Assembly: GCF_008831285.2 (NCBI RefSeq)
Contig: NC_045147.1
Span: 23,336,981 to 23,400,980, forward strand
Direction: 5' to 3'
Source: Nymphaea colorata
Lineage: Eukaryota; Streptophyta; Magnoliopsida; Nymphaeales; Nymphaeaceae
DNA length: 64,000 nt
The notes below the pieces were generated by a model that ran no database searches, was not told the origin of the DNA, and worked only from the letters and a program-made list of their open reading frames with translations. This document shows, piece by piece, positions 12,597-26,000 of the stretch. A program made the position numbers and the translations under genes. Within the stretch, counting starts at the first letter, position 1, and every line of letters starts with the position of its first letter.

Positions 12597-12735
12597 TGTC
12601 GATGTGTTTTAGTGTATGGGTCTGGGTCTAGACCCAGTCCAGTGTGTGATTATGTTAAGGCTCTTTATTGTAAACCCTAATTTTTTGTGTGTGAATAAAA
12701 ATCTAAGAGAGAGTGTGTTTGGTTACTAGTGGGCA
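12597..12735 (+). repeat. 3' LTR of the copia remnant
   Basis: Starts TGTCGATGTGTTTTAG right after the polypurine tract and ends ACTAGTGGGCA. It aligns along its length with 9642-9790, with scattered substitutions and a deletion of about 10 bp in its middle. Confidence 0.8.
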
Positions 12736-15700
12736 TCAGTCATCTTCACCTGTGGTTTTTTTTCTTTTATTGAAGGGTTTTCCACGTTACATCTGTCTCT
12801 GTTCATTGTTTTACTCGCTTTTACTATTACAACAAACAATTTAAAAGATGCGGTACTCTTAAAAAAAATCATGTTTTTTATGCGATTAATTTAAATGATC
12901 CATGTTATTTTTAAAAAGTTAGCTGTTAATTTAGCCAAAAACAAAAAAAACCTTAAGAGAACATGTATCTTTGTTATATTTCTTCCATTAGCAATGAAAC
13001 AAATAAGTTTCTAACTAATTCTAATATTCATTAAGTACTAATTGATTTAGACATAGTTGAACAAGGATTGATATTGCAAGGTATAAACAAATATGAAGCT
13101 AATGCAAATGATGGAACATTATTTCATATGTAGGCATTTTAGTCGTTTTATCTATTTTTACATGCATTACATAAATCATAACAAAAAAATATAACAAAAT
13201 ATTTTGAAATTTTACATCTCGTTCATTTCAAAAGGTCAAAATTTTTTCACGAATACATGATTAGAAAGAAAGAAAAAAAGAAAATATGTGGACCATGTTA
13301 TGCCCAGTTGGATATATTGTATATCAAATCATAGATTGTAAGCCTACTTTATTTTAATACTCTGATCATTTTGTATTTGATAACAAGTATAATTAAATGG
13401 GATAAGCTTGCCACACTTGATTGGATTAGCATGCCATGGTTAGGCACAACCTTCCACTTAATCTGTTTTAATATGTTTAATTGAAAAAATTATTTAGTTT
13501 GTAGTACTGAACAACTTAAGCATTTTTTCGATATTTATATCCAATGAAAAACTTAAAAACACGAAATAACCAATATTTTATTAAGTTGAACATGAGATAG
13601 AGGGGACCCGATATCACTTCTGATCTCAGATCCAAAAGTTTGTCGCCAGAATCCCCTCACGTGAGACATTATCCGAGGTTTCAGCCATATACTGAGTACT
13701 TCAAACCTTCACTTTTGTATAAATCTATAATTCAGTGTTTAATTACTTTATAAAAAAGATTTGAGATGGACTTGGGGATCTAAGATCCGAGACAATAAAA
13801 CCTCAGCATGCTCTACATAGAAAAGTTATTATATTTTATCTCCAAAGGGAGAACTCAGTGGTTCTCCGGATATACTGAAATGTGTCATTTAGGTAAATTG
13901 GAATTCGAAATACTTTTTTTAAGTTTTCATTGAGACACACCTGCAGCATTGAACTGATTATAAATATATGATTCTTTTACTCTTGTGGATTTTAGATCAG
14001 GGGCAATTAAATGTGCCCCTAAAGAACAAAAAAAAAAAAGACTAAATTGATAATCTGTCAATTGATTATCAACGAAATGAGCAATTGAATGCTAATTTTA
14101 AAACTTAGTTTTGTATGGTTACCTAATATCCAATTAGCTGGTGATCATCCACTTTCAATTTGATCCCAAAATATATGACATGCTGCCTGGAATCATGCAA
14201 CTGAACTCTTATTAGGCGGTCTGCCACTTACCAAACAACCACTCAAATGTTTGGACACAGTGCTGCTCAACTACTACCACCGGAGAATGCCAAGGGACTC
14301 AAGTTGACGTCCTCGAATTAAGTTCCACCCTGCCAATCTGTTGTTCCAGTTTTCTTATTCCGTTGTTCAACGTTCTTGATTTAACCCGGCTGCGTAATGT
14401 CAAATCGACATTAAATTAATCAGCAAACAGACTTTGTGATTCGAAGCACGGTTGGTGGTGAACGGCAGCATCAGAGCCAGCTTCATCAAGCTTGGGATGC
14501 CTTTTGAGCTATTAGCTGTAACTATGGAACTATTTGCAGGAAGAAAAGTTTCAAACTGTTATTACTGGCTGTAACTCAACGTGGCTGCCATTGTGGGGGT
14601 TGGGCTGTAGCTGTCAGATCGAGGAGGTATGATTCAATTTTCATGATGAGTCACAAGCCAAAGTTGGTGTACCTCTTGTGGTTGGTAATTAAAAACCCAT
14701 AAGTTTTTTCACTGTTTCGAGCACTGTCCGGAAAGAACGTAAGGAAACGGTTGATGTTGGTTTACTGTGAATTTTTCTTTTGGTTGGTATAGACCTTGGT
14801 TGGCCCTGTAAGACGTGAATCAAATCTGCATTTGATTGCCTGCTTGGCATATCAAGAGCAGATATATTGCTCTAACATGCTTGATTATGAATCCAAAGAA
14901 GCTAGAGATTTCTCTAGTGAATGAACGGAAGGAGCCGCAGTTGGCACATTAGAAAACGGCTTAATCCATGGACTTCTGTTGGCTGCGTTAAGAAGCATTC
15001 ATTTGTTCTGAGATATAGACAAAGCGATAGTTATTGGAACCTTCGGCGCAACCACTAGATTTTAAGTAAGTATAAAGCAACCAGAAGTTAGTGATTAAAA
15101 AATGGGATATCTGACAACCACAGGTACAGAGCAGGTGATGAAAGGAAAAAGTTGTGAAGGACGTTAAGTTGAAGACCTTGCGTAAAGTGGCACATGTAAG
15201 AAGCAGGTGCCAAAAGAGAATTATAAAAAGTGTACAGGCTAAGAGTCCCAACCATTTGCTAGTCAATCCTTCTCACAGTATCATCTTCTATAAAACAATA
15301 GTTTTCAGAGCTAACCTAACATTGTCCTTGTTGAGCTAGAAGACCAACCATGCCTAATGTTCTTATTTTCCCAAACACTTCCCAGATTGAACGAAACAGG
15401 AAGAAAATCTATAAAGAAGGGGTTTGCTCCAACATAACCAAACCAGTTAACCACTTGTGAAGAACATATAGAAACATGTGCAGCGTCCACAGGATCGTGA
15501 TCAAAAGTCAATATCCCAAAAGGCAAAAGCAATAATCTGAATGCATAACAAAATCACCTTTTCCAGTTCAAGAAACAATAGTTGGTCTCTCGTCAGGCAT
15601 TTTTTTATATCAGGAAAGGTCGATTCTGAGAATCTGAACGACTAGGGGCCTCCTGTTACAGAAGCCAAAATGCTTTCAGAAAGTGTTTTGGGCCAAATTT

Positions 15701-17229
15701 GGCAAATTGATTCGAAATAAAGCTTAAGAATTGTGGCAGAAGCCAGCAGTTAGTGATGACAGAGTGCCCATAGATTTGAAGGAGTAGGTATCAGAGATTT
15801 GGTAGCTGCTATATTGGTAAGGGGTAGAAGTGTAGTAACTAAATCTAGCGGATCGCCAAATGCACCAAACAATGGCTTCATAAACAAGGAACGGGAAGCT
15901 TCTGATGGCCATGACCACCCAACAACCAGAAGGCTCTTGTCGTTCGTGCCTCGAAGCTAGTTTTTGGATGTCAGATCATAGGCTGCCCTTGTGCTAGAAA
16001 TCAGTGCTGAAATATAACTAGAGTTGCAGATAGTCCAGGTCTGGTGTGTGGATTCTGTGATTTCTAGGCAGTGCTTGATCTGATCTCAGTCCGACCGGTG
16101 GCCTCCGACCGCATTTAGCTGTCTCAGATGCGGCCAGCTTGGATCCGCTTCTGTGTTCAAAGGGAGTGCCTGATCTAGAGTTGCTCGAAGGCAGACAAAC
16201 CATGGCTTTCTGCCTTAGCTTCTTTGTAATATCAGCAACGCTATGTTAGAAATGATACTATTATTTAAGATCATCAACTTTAGAATGAACCCATATACAG
16301 GGAAGCGTTTTATAGGCGACAAAACCTAGTTTAGTGTACCAAAAAGGTGAACTTGAAAAAGTTTTTTCTGAGAAAAGATTCAGATTAAGACTTGCAGTTT
16401 TGGCAAAGATCATACAAGTTGTTAAATGGTAAAATGTTTCGATATTTTTGTTACGTAGCTGACTACTAAGGATAAGTTTTTCTAAAGAATACATGTTAGG
16501 AAAAAGTCTTGCTACCAAACACACCCTTGACTTGCGGTAGGCAAGAAAAAGGTTAACGTGGTAATGTATTTCAAGCTACCAAACGGTTGTCCCTTAAATT
16601 GCTGCTTCATAAGATGGAGGGGTTACATGCGGAGCCGGAGAAACTTGTGCTGATCCTGAGATATCAATTCCGAGGTTTGGGATTCTCACCCAAACACCGG
16701 AACATAAGAAAACCGGTCTCCCCCAGAAGCACAAAAAGGACTCTTCAGCCATCCTATTCAAGAACTCGAGAAAAAGCAATGACGTGCGTGGGTCCCAGAC
16801 ACGATATCCGAACCCTGGTAGAAAATTGCAAGTCAAAAGCTAAGCCAACAACTTCCACGCGCGACTAAAAGTCCGTCGGAAATTTCCTTCTTCAGTTGGC
16901 AGCGACGGAGAAGTTGACAGAAAAAATGGGGGAAGAACCACAAAATTTTGGATCCGTCTTCATCCCTATGAGGCCCTAACAACTACAAGAATGACATCAA
17001 GAAACGCACTCATTTTGCTTCCTTAAGCAGAAACCATGAGATCATTTCAGTAACAAAAATAATACAATCACTAAACAAAAAGAAGGAGCTCTGGATTGAT
17101 CTTGTTCATAAAAGCAGGGGCATGTAGGTAATTTTTGTACAAAGAGAAGAGATCAGAGAAGAAGATGGTAGGGAGGCATACAGGAGGTTTTTTGGCGGGA
17201 AGGCTAATTGCCCGGACTCGGAGGCTTCT
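12736..17229. other. Intergenic, no gene recognised
   Basis: 4.5 kb of mostly AT-rich sequence. Open frames are short and have no family resemblance. The stretch 15,000-16,900 is somewhat less AT-rich, but its open frames (for example 15,311-15,532 minus and 16,594-16,836 minus) lack start context, partners or homology that I can recognise. The last few hundred bases before 17,230 would hold the 3' UTR of the small membrane-protein gene. Confidence 0.5.
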
Positions 17230-17610
17230 TCAGTCGCCGTTCTCCTCCTCTTCGCCCTCGCCGTTGAGGGAGGAGCGGTAGTAGACGAGGAAGAGGAGGA
17301 TGATCAAGATGAGGGCGACGCCGACGGGGGATCCGCCGACGCGGTGGATGGAGGCGGGGTCGCCGGTGGCGGTCAAGATGTCGGAGAAGAAAGTAGGGCG
17401 CTTGGTGGAGAGGAAGCGGATGAGGAGGAGCAGGGTCAGAGGAAGAAGCATCATCCCGGTGGGGCTGATGATCTCCTGGATCGACTCCGCCACCGCGTTC
17501 GGCTCGCCGAGTACCATCGGCATCACCACCATCGCCCCCACCACTCCTACCACGATAACGCCGTACGGCGGCATCTCGAACTCCCACCAATCCCGCCACT
17601 CTTCCGCCAT
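17230..17610 (-). CDS. Small three-helix membrane protein, unknown function
   Basis: Single-exon open frame of 126 aa beginning MAEEWRDWWEFEMPPYG. Hydrophobic segments at about 15-34, 51-67 and 94-111 predict three membrane helices. The tail is acidic (GEGEEEENGD). The middle loop contains GEPNAVAESIQEIISP, and the second loop contains RPTFFSDILTATGDP. There is no signal peptide ahead of the first helix. The sequence is GC-rich compared with both flanks, as expected for a real exon. I do not recognise the family, though it has the look of a conserved plant membrane protein. Overlapping longer open frames in other frames (17,204-17,791) are low-complexity Arg/His/Pro products and were not used. 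Confidence 0.65.
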   Translation of the reverse strand: MAEEWRDWWEFEMPPYGVIVVGVVGAMVVMPMVLGEPNAVAESIQEIISPTGMMLLPLTLLLLIRFLSTKRPTFFSDILTATGDPASIHRVGGSPVGVALILIILLFLVYYRSSLNGEGEEEENGD

Positions 17611-20411
17611 CTCTCCCTTTTTCTCTCTGCAGCAAGACTCTCTGGTTTCTAGTTTCTAGCTTCCCCTTCACGTCCTCGCGCCCGTTGAGGACCTTAAAAA
17701 GGAGATTGTTACGGAGAATACCCACGTAAGATCCACTTATCACGGAGGTGCCACTGTCAGTTAAAGACCAGGGGAAGTGGCCAACGACCATCCCTTTCTT
17801 CTATTTTCCCATTCCCATAAAATTCCCAATTAACGGTGTTACTCACGCGTTTGATTTACGGGACGCACGCGTCTGTGGAACCGACATTCTTTTCAATCTG
17901 ACGCAAACACGAGACGAGGGGGAGTTTTCGTTCGTTGTAAATAATGTCAACTATTAGATATAATAAAATCAAATAACTAAAAGCGAAATATAATGAATCG
18001 TGAAATGGCCTAACAGATAAATGGGAGTAAAATTTTATAAATAGGAACAAGAAACATGATGTCATGATTCCTGAACACCCATTTTCCTTCTGTGGGAAGC
18101 GAAAGGGCTACTTTTGCGACAAAATACCAGGAAAAAAAAAAGAGAGAAAAGAATTTCCCAGACTCGTACTTGGTCGGTAAGAAATTTCGTTCTTCTTTTG
18201 CGACACGGCAGGGGTTTGTCTTTCTTAGGAAAGATATAAGAAGTGCTACGAAAAGTGAAGGAAGGTGAGTAAGCGAAGTTGAGATATCGTCCTTTTCCTC
18301 ACGTACCTTTTTTGCTGTTTGCTTCGTGAGCTGCTTAGCTAGGAAAACGCTGGCAAACTACCTCCTGCAGTCTAGTTTGTTGGTCTTCTTTGGAGAAAAT
18401 GTATACCAACTTGATGCATTCAAACGTCTTTCTTGTCATATTTTTTCAAAGTGCATGCACCTGTTGGAAAAAGTAAATCTCAAATAAATTTCACCTGGAT
18501 AACTTCTACTTTCCTCAAAGGCCTGTTTAGGGGTAAAAAAAAAAACGGGTGGTTGTTACCTTAGAAAAGTTTTTCACATTGGAAACCTATAGGATCATTT
18601 GGTAGTGTTTCGTGACATCAAATATTAAGGCAGATTCATGTCATGATATAATTATGTGTTTATGAATGATTGAGACATATTGATGAAACACTTTGTGAGT
18701 GTTCTATTTGCCAAAAAAACTTATAGGGTCACATTTCTCAAACACGTGTAAATTTAGGCTCAATTTATAGCTGAACTAGAGTTAACCGTACCTTTTGATA
18801 CATAATTCTTTTAAACAACACACAAGTAAGATTATAGTGTTCTTAAAATGTCACTTGGATCTATCATTCTCACTAAAGCAAAGTCATAAGCGTAGTACTA
18901 GCACTAAAATAAGATCTTTTTATCATGATCAAAGATCAACAAAATATTATAAATATCTCATTCAAATTCGACATTTTATTTCTATGTCAAATTAAATTTT
19001 TAGGTTCAGTTTGTCAACAATGATGTTTTGTGAACGTCCTTTAAATTGGGTTAAAAGTTTGAAATAAATTTATTGAAGCAATAGTTTTCATGTCTTGTAT
19101 ACATAGCCCAATCGTTACGGTAAATTCATAAAATGTCTCTGACTCTTTATAATATTAGACATATACTTTGAAGTGGGTCGCGAGATCAAAAGACTCTAAA
19201 CGATCCATTTCCTATCTCGATTCACTTAATCGGATTAGGTTCGATGAATTAAACTTCATATTTTAGATTCACTCAATCAGATATTATTGGATAGGTTCAC
19301 ATGAATCCGACGTAATCTTTTAATTGAATTTAATCCATGTGGGAAGATCTCGTTGTTGGTTCTGTACTGTTTTCAAGCCTCACCCGAATCGAAACTCAGG
19401 CTCCATTCCGGCGTGACCCTTTGTGCTTTTCGGAAGGGTAAATCGGTCAATATAAAAAAGTGTTTCTCACGTTATAATCGTACAGCTGACGTTTTGTCAA
19501 CAGTGGAGGACGTACCATGACATCAACGGCCTTGTGAAACTTTCAATTGTATATTTATATTTTGATTTTTTTAACACAAATAAGTTCAATTAATTTATTT
19601 AATTTAATCGCTTTGTTTACATAAAAAAAATTGCCGGTTAAATGAAGAAGTTAAAATTCAAGATGTTCTTGTTTTAAAAGTGCATTGATCACTAAAAATG
19701 AACATTTTTGAACATCTAATGTGTTTACTAGAACAAATAACTTCACTCCATCCTCAAAATATGTGTGTCATTTGTTATTGGTGACTTGCCAACGATTGTC
19801 CATGAATTTTTGAGTAAGGGGCTCTAATAATAGAATTTTAAATTTTTAAGAAATATTAATATATGTAAATGAAAAAATTCATATGAACATGAAAATAAAT
19901 ATTTTTTTTATAAATTTATGTAGGCAATTGCTCACATCAGCCTCGAGACTCTCTGTCTATAATATAATTCGAATGAAGAAAGAGTTGGAGCCAATTGGGG
20001 GAAATTGGACATTCGGGAGGCTAAAACTGGGTCGAATCGATCATTTTAATGCAAAAGAAGGGTATGATGGTAATTTTTTATAAGAAAAAAAAAGGAGCCG
20101 AATGATGAACTAATATCAGTGAATATGTTATGCCGAGTTAGTTGGTAAATCAACCTCACATGCATAAGCATGCACTCGATTCTTCACCCCGACGTAGAAG
20201 GATCTTGACCCACTTTCATTTCATTTGAAAAATCCAGCCTTCTTCTCGATACTTACGGTCTAAGGCCTCAATATTTAAATAATTTGCGTCAGAATAAAAT
20301 AATCTCTTTATAAAAATACATCATGTGAACTTTCGTACCACAACACATGGTTCATTGCATCAGCATGGCGCGATTGTAGGACGATTCTGAAAATAATATG
20401 CATTCAAATTA

Positions 20412-20884
20412 AGGCTGCACACAAGCCGAGTCAAGTCAGAGCTTGTCTAGCTTGAGCTGGACTTAGCTCAATAAACTCGAGCTCAAGCTCGGCTCGAACT
20501 AGAGTTGAGCTTCTTATAACAAGCTCGAGCCCGACTTGACTATACAAAATCAAGTTGGAACTCAACTTGTTTAACCCATTTAACTCGTTTAGGCGTTAAC
20601 TCGTGTAAACATTAACTCATGTAACTCTGTGTAAGCGTTTAACTGTTGTAACTTGTGAAAATTTGTCCTAAAAGTTAAAATCAGTGAACTAGTTTTGACA
20701 TATTATATAGAGTACGAGTTTGCTTGTTGGGTTGAGTATAAACAAGTCGAGTTCCTTAAACTTGAATCGACTCGTTTATCGTTTCGAACATCTTTGTAAG
20801 TTCGAACTCAACTTGTTTATAAGCGAGTCGAGCATGAGCAGAGTTTCGAACTCGCCCGAGTTGGCTCGACTTGTTGTGCAGCCT
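20412..20884. mobile_element. MITE-like element with terminal inverted repeats and 6-bp target duplication
   Basis: The left end AGGCTGCACACAAGCCGAG and the reverse complement of the right end, AGGCTGCACAACAAGTCGAG, form imperfect terminal inverted repeats. The direct repeat AAATTA flanks the element on both sides (20,406-20,411 and 20,885-20,890). The body is full of CTCGAG/CAAGCTCGA-type words on both strands, giving an overall self-complementary layout. At 473 bp with no open frame it would be non-autonomous. The superfamily cannot be fixed from a 6-bp duplication. Confidence 0.75.
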
Positions 20885-21422
20885 AAATTAAAATCGAAAA
20901 TTTTCCATCTAGGGTGAACCTTGGACTTAATCTACATAGAGGTCTCATTTGTTCTTGTTTTGGACTCAATTCAATCGGTTTAGCAAAAAAATCGAACCTA
21001 CTATTGTAACCATGATCAACGATTTGCTAAAGCATGGCATTTCACTTGCGACGATGAACATCACCTGACGTTAATTGGAGCATTTCTTAATACTTGAGTT
21101 TACCATAGGGTTTGCTTCCAAATAAAAAACACCTTAAATACCAGTAGTTGAAAGTTGGAAGGATGTGTCAAAATGGTGGGTTGATGTACAATTAAAGCGC
21201 ATGTGCAGTGAGGGAAAACTGAAACAAGGAAAAAACTTACTACTCGACTGAAGGTTCGGTCCTTGTCGTTTTCTCGGCTCATAGTTTACATTTGGCGGGT
21301 TTGATCTTTCCGATCTAAAAATAAAACTATTGGAGGCACAGCATTAAACAATACCAAGTGCGCCTCACAATAAGTTTTAAATATCTGCATCTTCACCTGT
21401 CCAACAATTAAGAAGCCTGATA

Positions 21423-21423
<1 letters not shown>

Positions 21424-21507
<84 letters not shown>
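21424..21507. repeat. (TA)n microsatellite, 84 bp
   Basis: Uninterrupted alternating TA of about 42 units. It is intergenic. The Ile-Tyr repeat open frame across it is an artefact of the repeat. Confidence 0.98.
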
Positions 21508-21512
<5 letters not shown>

Positions 21513-23035
21513 AACGACCACTCAACTTTTGAAAGTTTACAACATGGACAACACTTACGAAAGAAATTCTCATAGAGCCCCCATTGATAGAAAACATTAA
21601 ATTTGATTTAAAATGATAAGAAGCTTCTTGTAAGGAACCACTCCTTTCATGTTGATGAAAGATTATTCATGGTTTTAAGGGAGATACTTTTTGTTATTTT
21701 ATATCAAACTAGCTTTAATATTTTACGTCAATAGGTGGCCATTTTTGGTTTATTTTTTAAAAATTAAGCACCGATTTGACGTATGTTCAAAGGTTAGGTG
21801 GCTTTTAGTAACTTTCCATGTGACATCTTGGGTATAATGAAACCATGATTATACAACCACATACTCCATTCTAGTGGTTTCAAGTATCTTTTTGAGGCGC
21901 CACATTATTTGCATTCGGATTCAGACATCCAATTTGATTCAAAATAGAGATTCCTTCTAGCCTTGGTTTTAACTATCGTCAAAAATATCGTTCTTATGAT
22001 AATATTGACAATGTTTTTTCTCCAGCATTTTCTTGGGCATTTAAAAAAGTTAAAAATCTTGAAAAATTTTAAAATAAAAAGCAAAAACAAAAAGTTATAA
22101 AAAAATGACGAGATATTCATTTTTGCCGAGATTTTTTTTGTTTTACTTGTTTTTGTCGTACATATCGCAAGACTTTAAAAAATCTCCCGATATCAAGCTT
22201 ATTGGCTTTCCCCAACAAGCATGATGCTTTTCCAACTACATCGAGCTATTTACTTATATCGCTCTATTAAACACTTAAAACTTGATACAGAGATACAACA
22301 TAACTTTTCGAAATTGTCAAAAGCACATCTCAAATTTCCCATGATTGTATGAATCAGTAACAAGGTACCACATTACCCTCTTAGAAAAAACTAGACTTAA
22401 TTTGTTAAAGAGATCTTAATGATAAGGTTTATGCAGTTCTCCATTTGAGTATAATCCAAGTTCAAAAACTTTGAACAATTAATTTCAATCTTACTTTAGG
22501 ATTCATTTGATGCACAAGAAAAATTTACCGTGATAAATTTACTATAATAAATTTTTTTGAAAAATTTTACAGTTTTCTTTCATTTTGAAGTCATGTTTGA
22601 TCATAATAAGGTAGAATTTAAAGTGATAAATTTCATTTGAGGTCATGTTTCATGATAGGGATTTAAAGTTGTAAAATTAATCATATCCGAATTCTCACTC
22701 CTCCAAATAAGATAAAGGTAAGACCCGATTCGATCGGACTAGGTGGAGTCCACGTTCGGACTTCGATCCGGGTCCGCTTATTAAATCCCATTCGTTGATC
22801 TCATCTCGCCGTTCATAAGATGAGCATGTATCAGGGCTCTCCAGTAACGTTGGCGGCCATTAACCGGGTAGAACGCTCGGTTGCCTCTGAGGATACGACT
22901 CGACGGGTCATATGATCGGCTCTCCTAGATAACAAAGTTACAAAACACTCGAAAGGGAAAAAGAAAGAAAACGGACAATCCTACCAGTCGGTCGAAGAAG
23001 ACAGCAGAAGAAGAGGAGGAACCAAAGGAGAGAAG

Positions 23036-26000
23036 ATGGCAGCGTCATTGGCAAGTAGGATTTTCAGGAAACCTCGCGCTTCTTCCGTCTTGCCTCCGTC
23101 TTTCTGCCTTCTCCATCGATATGTAAGTCTTCCTTATGTGTTTTTTTTCTTCATTTTCTCCCTGCCCATGTGAATCGCCTATCGGTTTTGTGCATGGTCG
23201 GCTTCCTGCGAATTCCTCACTCTGAATTTCCTTCTGGGAATCGAGTGAATGGATAATCCTTTTTTTTTTTTGGGGGGGCGATCCCTTCGATACCCAGGAC
23301 CTGGTAATTTTAGTTGGAGAGGTACTTGAGTCTTCCGTTTTATCCGGAAAAAGTAGGATAAGTTGGGATGTGTGAAGAGCTGTCCAACGAGGGTTCGCAG
23401 GAGAAGACGGTCTTAAGTTATGAAGTGGAATTCTGACTTTTTCCGTATCTGATATGATTTTCCGTCTCAAATTCGTTATTTATTGTCAATTCGATGTTCG
23501 GTTGTTTAGATAAGCGAGATAAACCGGGGTAATCGCATCACTCTGAGTACGATACCCCAGTTTATCCAATAAGCTTGTGGCAAGGGGGATGTTCGAGAGT
23601 TGAAACGAAGGCCGTGATTATCCGGATAAGTTGGATATTGCATGCAGTTCCAGAAAAACGAAGCCTCAGGATATTCGTTTACATGGAAAGTGGGTGCGGT
23701 GTATTTGGATGCATCCGTGCTCCCACTACTGGGAAATTAAATTTTATTTTTCAGAATGCATTATTTGGCTGCTGCATCCAACAACCGCAGAGGAGGAGCT
23801 CCTCGATTCATCGATGTATTTGAACAATGGAAACACATCCTTATAGTTTGGTGACCCATTCAATGTCAACTAATAAGATCCGATGAGGGTCTCCTACTGC
23901 ATCTTTTTTACGAATTTTTTCCAAATTTGTGTAGGCAAGCACTCTAGTCATAGCCGAGCATGATGGTGGAACGGTGAAACCATCATCGTTGAGTGCGGTG
24001 GCTGCTGCTGAGGCTATTGCCGAGGGAAATTCGATCTCCTTGTTATTAGCTGGCTCTGGTCCATCCGTCGAAGCAGCTGCTAATCATGCTGCCACATGCC
24101 ATCCTTCAGTCTCTCAGGTAGTTTTTTCAGTTCTTCTAAGCTTGCCTGGACATTACATCTGCTATATATTTGAAGCTTTTGAGAGTTTCAATTCTTGCCG
24201 ATACCCCAGCTGAAAATGATTGGCTAAATTTGTCAGTGTGGTGGTATTGGTTTCTAACAAATGTTGCTCTAATTTCATGGCAAATATCATATGTTTGTTA
24301 TTGGTGATTGAATGGGTAATGTCATGTGTCACTGCAACTTTGACAATGTCGACATCATTTATCTCCTTCATTTCACGCAAGGGGAATACAATTGGCGCTT
24401 CTTTGTTGTAAGCATTCGGTGTGTCATGTTTTGTTCTTCAAGTTCATCCGCTTTTTTTTTTTTTTTAAAGTAGTTGAGGTGTTTTCATTGTTCAGTAGTT
24501 TGACAAGAATCCTTTTTTTGTCTTTTTGCCGATATGTTGCTTTATTTTCTGCTCCTTTTGCTGACCTATTCATTATGAATTGTGCTTTCAAGTGCAGGTG
24601 CTTGTTGCTGAAACGGAGAAGCTAATGCATCCTCTTGCTGAACCTTGGGCAGAACTGATCCATTCAGTTCAAAAAAAGCATGTCTATTCCCATATAGTCA
24701 TGGCTTCAAGTTCATTTGGAAAGAACATATTGCCACGGGCTGCGGCACTTTTAGATGTTTCTCCTGTTACAGATATCATAGAAATACGCGCATCTCGGTT
24801 ATTTGTAAGGTTTGATCCAGTACAAAGTTATGTTTTGATATTTTTAGTTGCTGTATCAGCATTTGGGTGTTCTGTCATCTCATGTACATCATGCCTGAGC
24901 TTCTGTTGGTTTATTTGCATGTTTTCTTTTATGATTATGGCAGAGAACTGATGTGGATGGCTAGGTGGTTCTATGCTTTCATGGATGCCTAATCCTGTTT
25001 CCTTGAGATGTTCCTGGATATGCAGCTTTTTTTTGTTAAGGAAAGTTGATTGTCAACAGTTTGAGTTTTAACTGTTACTTTACATCCATCTCTATGATCT
25101 ATCTACTAGAAAAGATCATGATTTTTTTGTCTCCTGTCTATCAGATGCATGCAGACACACACAACAGTGTGATATGCATCTTTTGTGGATTTCCTAGTAT
25201 CCCTGAACCTGACACAGCTTGTCTGATTTATGCTGATAATGCTCCTTCTTCCATTTGTTTTGCTGGTCGCTTCTGTGGTTTATGTATTTTGCTGAACTCT
25301 ATTTGCAGGCCAATTTATGCTGGCAATGCTCTTTCCACTGTTTGTTATACTGGCTCAGACCCGTGTATGCTGACTGTCAGACCCACATCATTTCCACTGT
25401 CTAGCTGCGACCCAAGACCAGATGCTGCCCCTGTCTCCCATGTTGATGTTTCAGTCTTTGCTGGTAGTCTCTTTGCTCATTCATTAAGATGGATATTGAG
25501 CTCTGTTTCACATGATTCGTGCTACTGCTCTTTGTTTTAATCTTGGTCACCTCCAATTGAACATGAGTAACATTTTTTTTTTTTTTTTTTTAACTTACAT
25601 GTTTTGGTGAATATGTCAAATGTAAAGAATGCCTGACCATCAAGTGATGGAATCACTTTTCTGTATATAATAAGTTCGTGAAGTCAATAGAGAAACTTGT
25701 GGGCATTTGTTAAGTTTTCCTTTCAATGATGCTAGTTTTTTGGAAAACTACCATTTGCATTTCAGTAATCTTTTACTCCTTCAGTCTTTGATGGACCCAC
25801 TTTTTCGCTTGCATGTGAAGCCCTACTTTTTCTTTGGATATCGAGCTTTTCACAAGTTCCTCCTAAACTTGCTGCTATTTTTTGCTCGATCCAATTTGTC
25901 CTCGCCAGTTCCTGAATTCTTTTAGGGTAAGTTTAGCAACACTTTCAATATTTGACGTGGCTCAAGTTCAAATCTGCTTCATGTTTATGTTTTTGTTCGG

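Larger units (their letters stand above)
9642..12735 (+). mobile_element. Degenerate Ty1/copia LTR retrotransposon, internally deleted
   Basis: Two direct LTR copies (9642-9790 and 12597-12735) flank 2.8 kb. A polypurine tract, CAACTTGAGGGGG, sits directly before the 3' LTR, as in plant copia elements. The interior keeps only the end of pol: the reverse transcriptase and RNase H region at about 10,900-12,545. Gag, protease and integrase were not found, nor was the usual initiator-tRNA primer site after the 5' LTR. The LTRs are roughly 80% alike by eye, so the insertion is old. No clear target-site duplication was seen. The element cannot move by itself. Confidence 0.85.
17611..23035. other. 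Intergenic region with a MITE and microsatellites
   Basis: 5.4 kb without a recognisable gene. It holds the upstream region of the membrane-protein gene, a MITE-like element (20,412-20,884), an 84-bp AT microsatellite (21,424-21,507), and the ETFA promoter at its right end. The rest is AT-rich sequence with no long open frame that resembles a known protein. Confidence 0.6.

Noticed and set aside
17204-17791. 195-codon minus-strand open frame over the membrane-protein gene
   Set aside because: Low-complexity Arg/Pro/His product in another frame of the GC-rich 126-aa gene; the shorter frame has proper membrane helices.
21286-21597. 103-codon frame of Ile-Tyr repeats
   Set aside because: Translation of a TA microsatellite.
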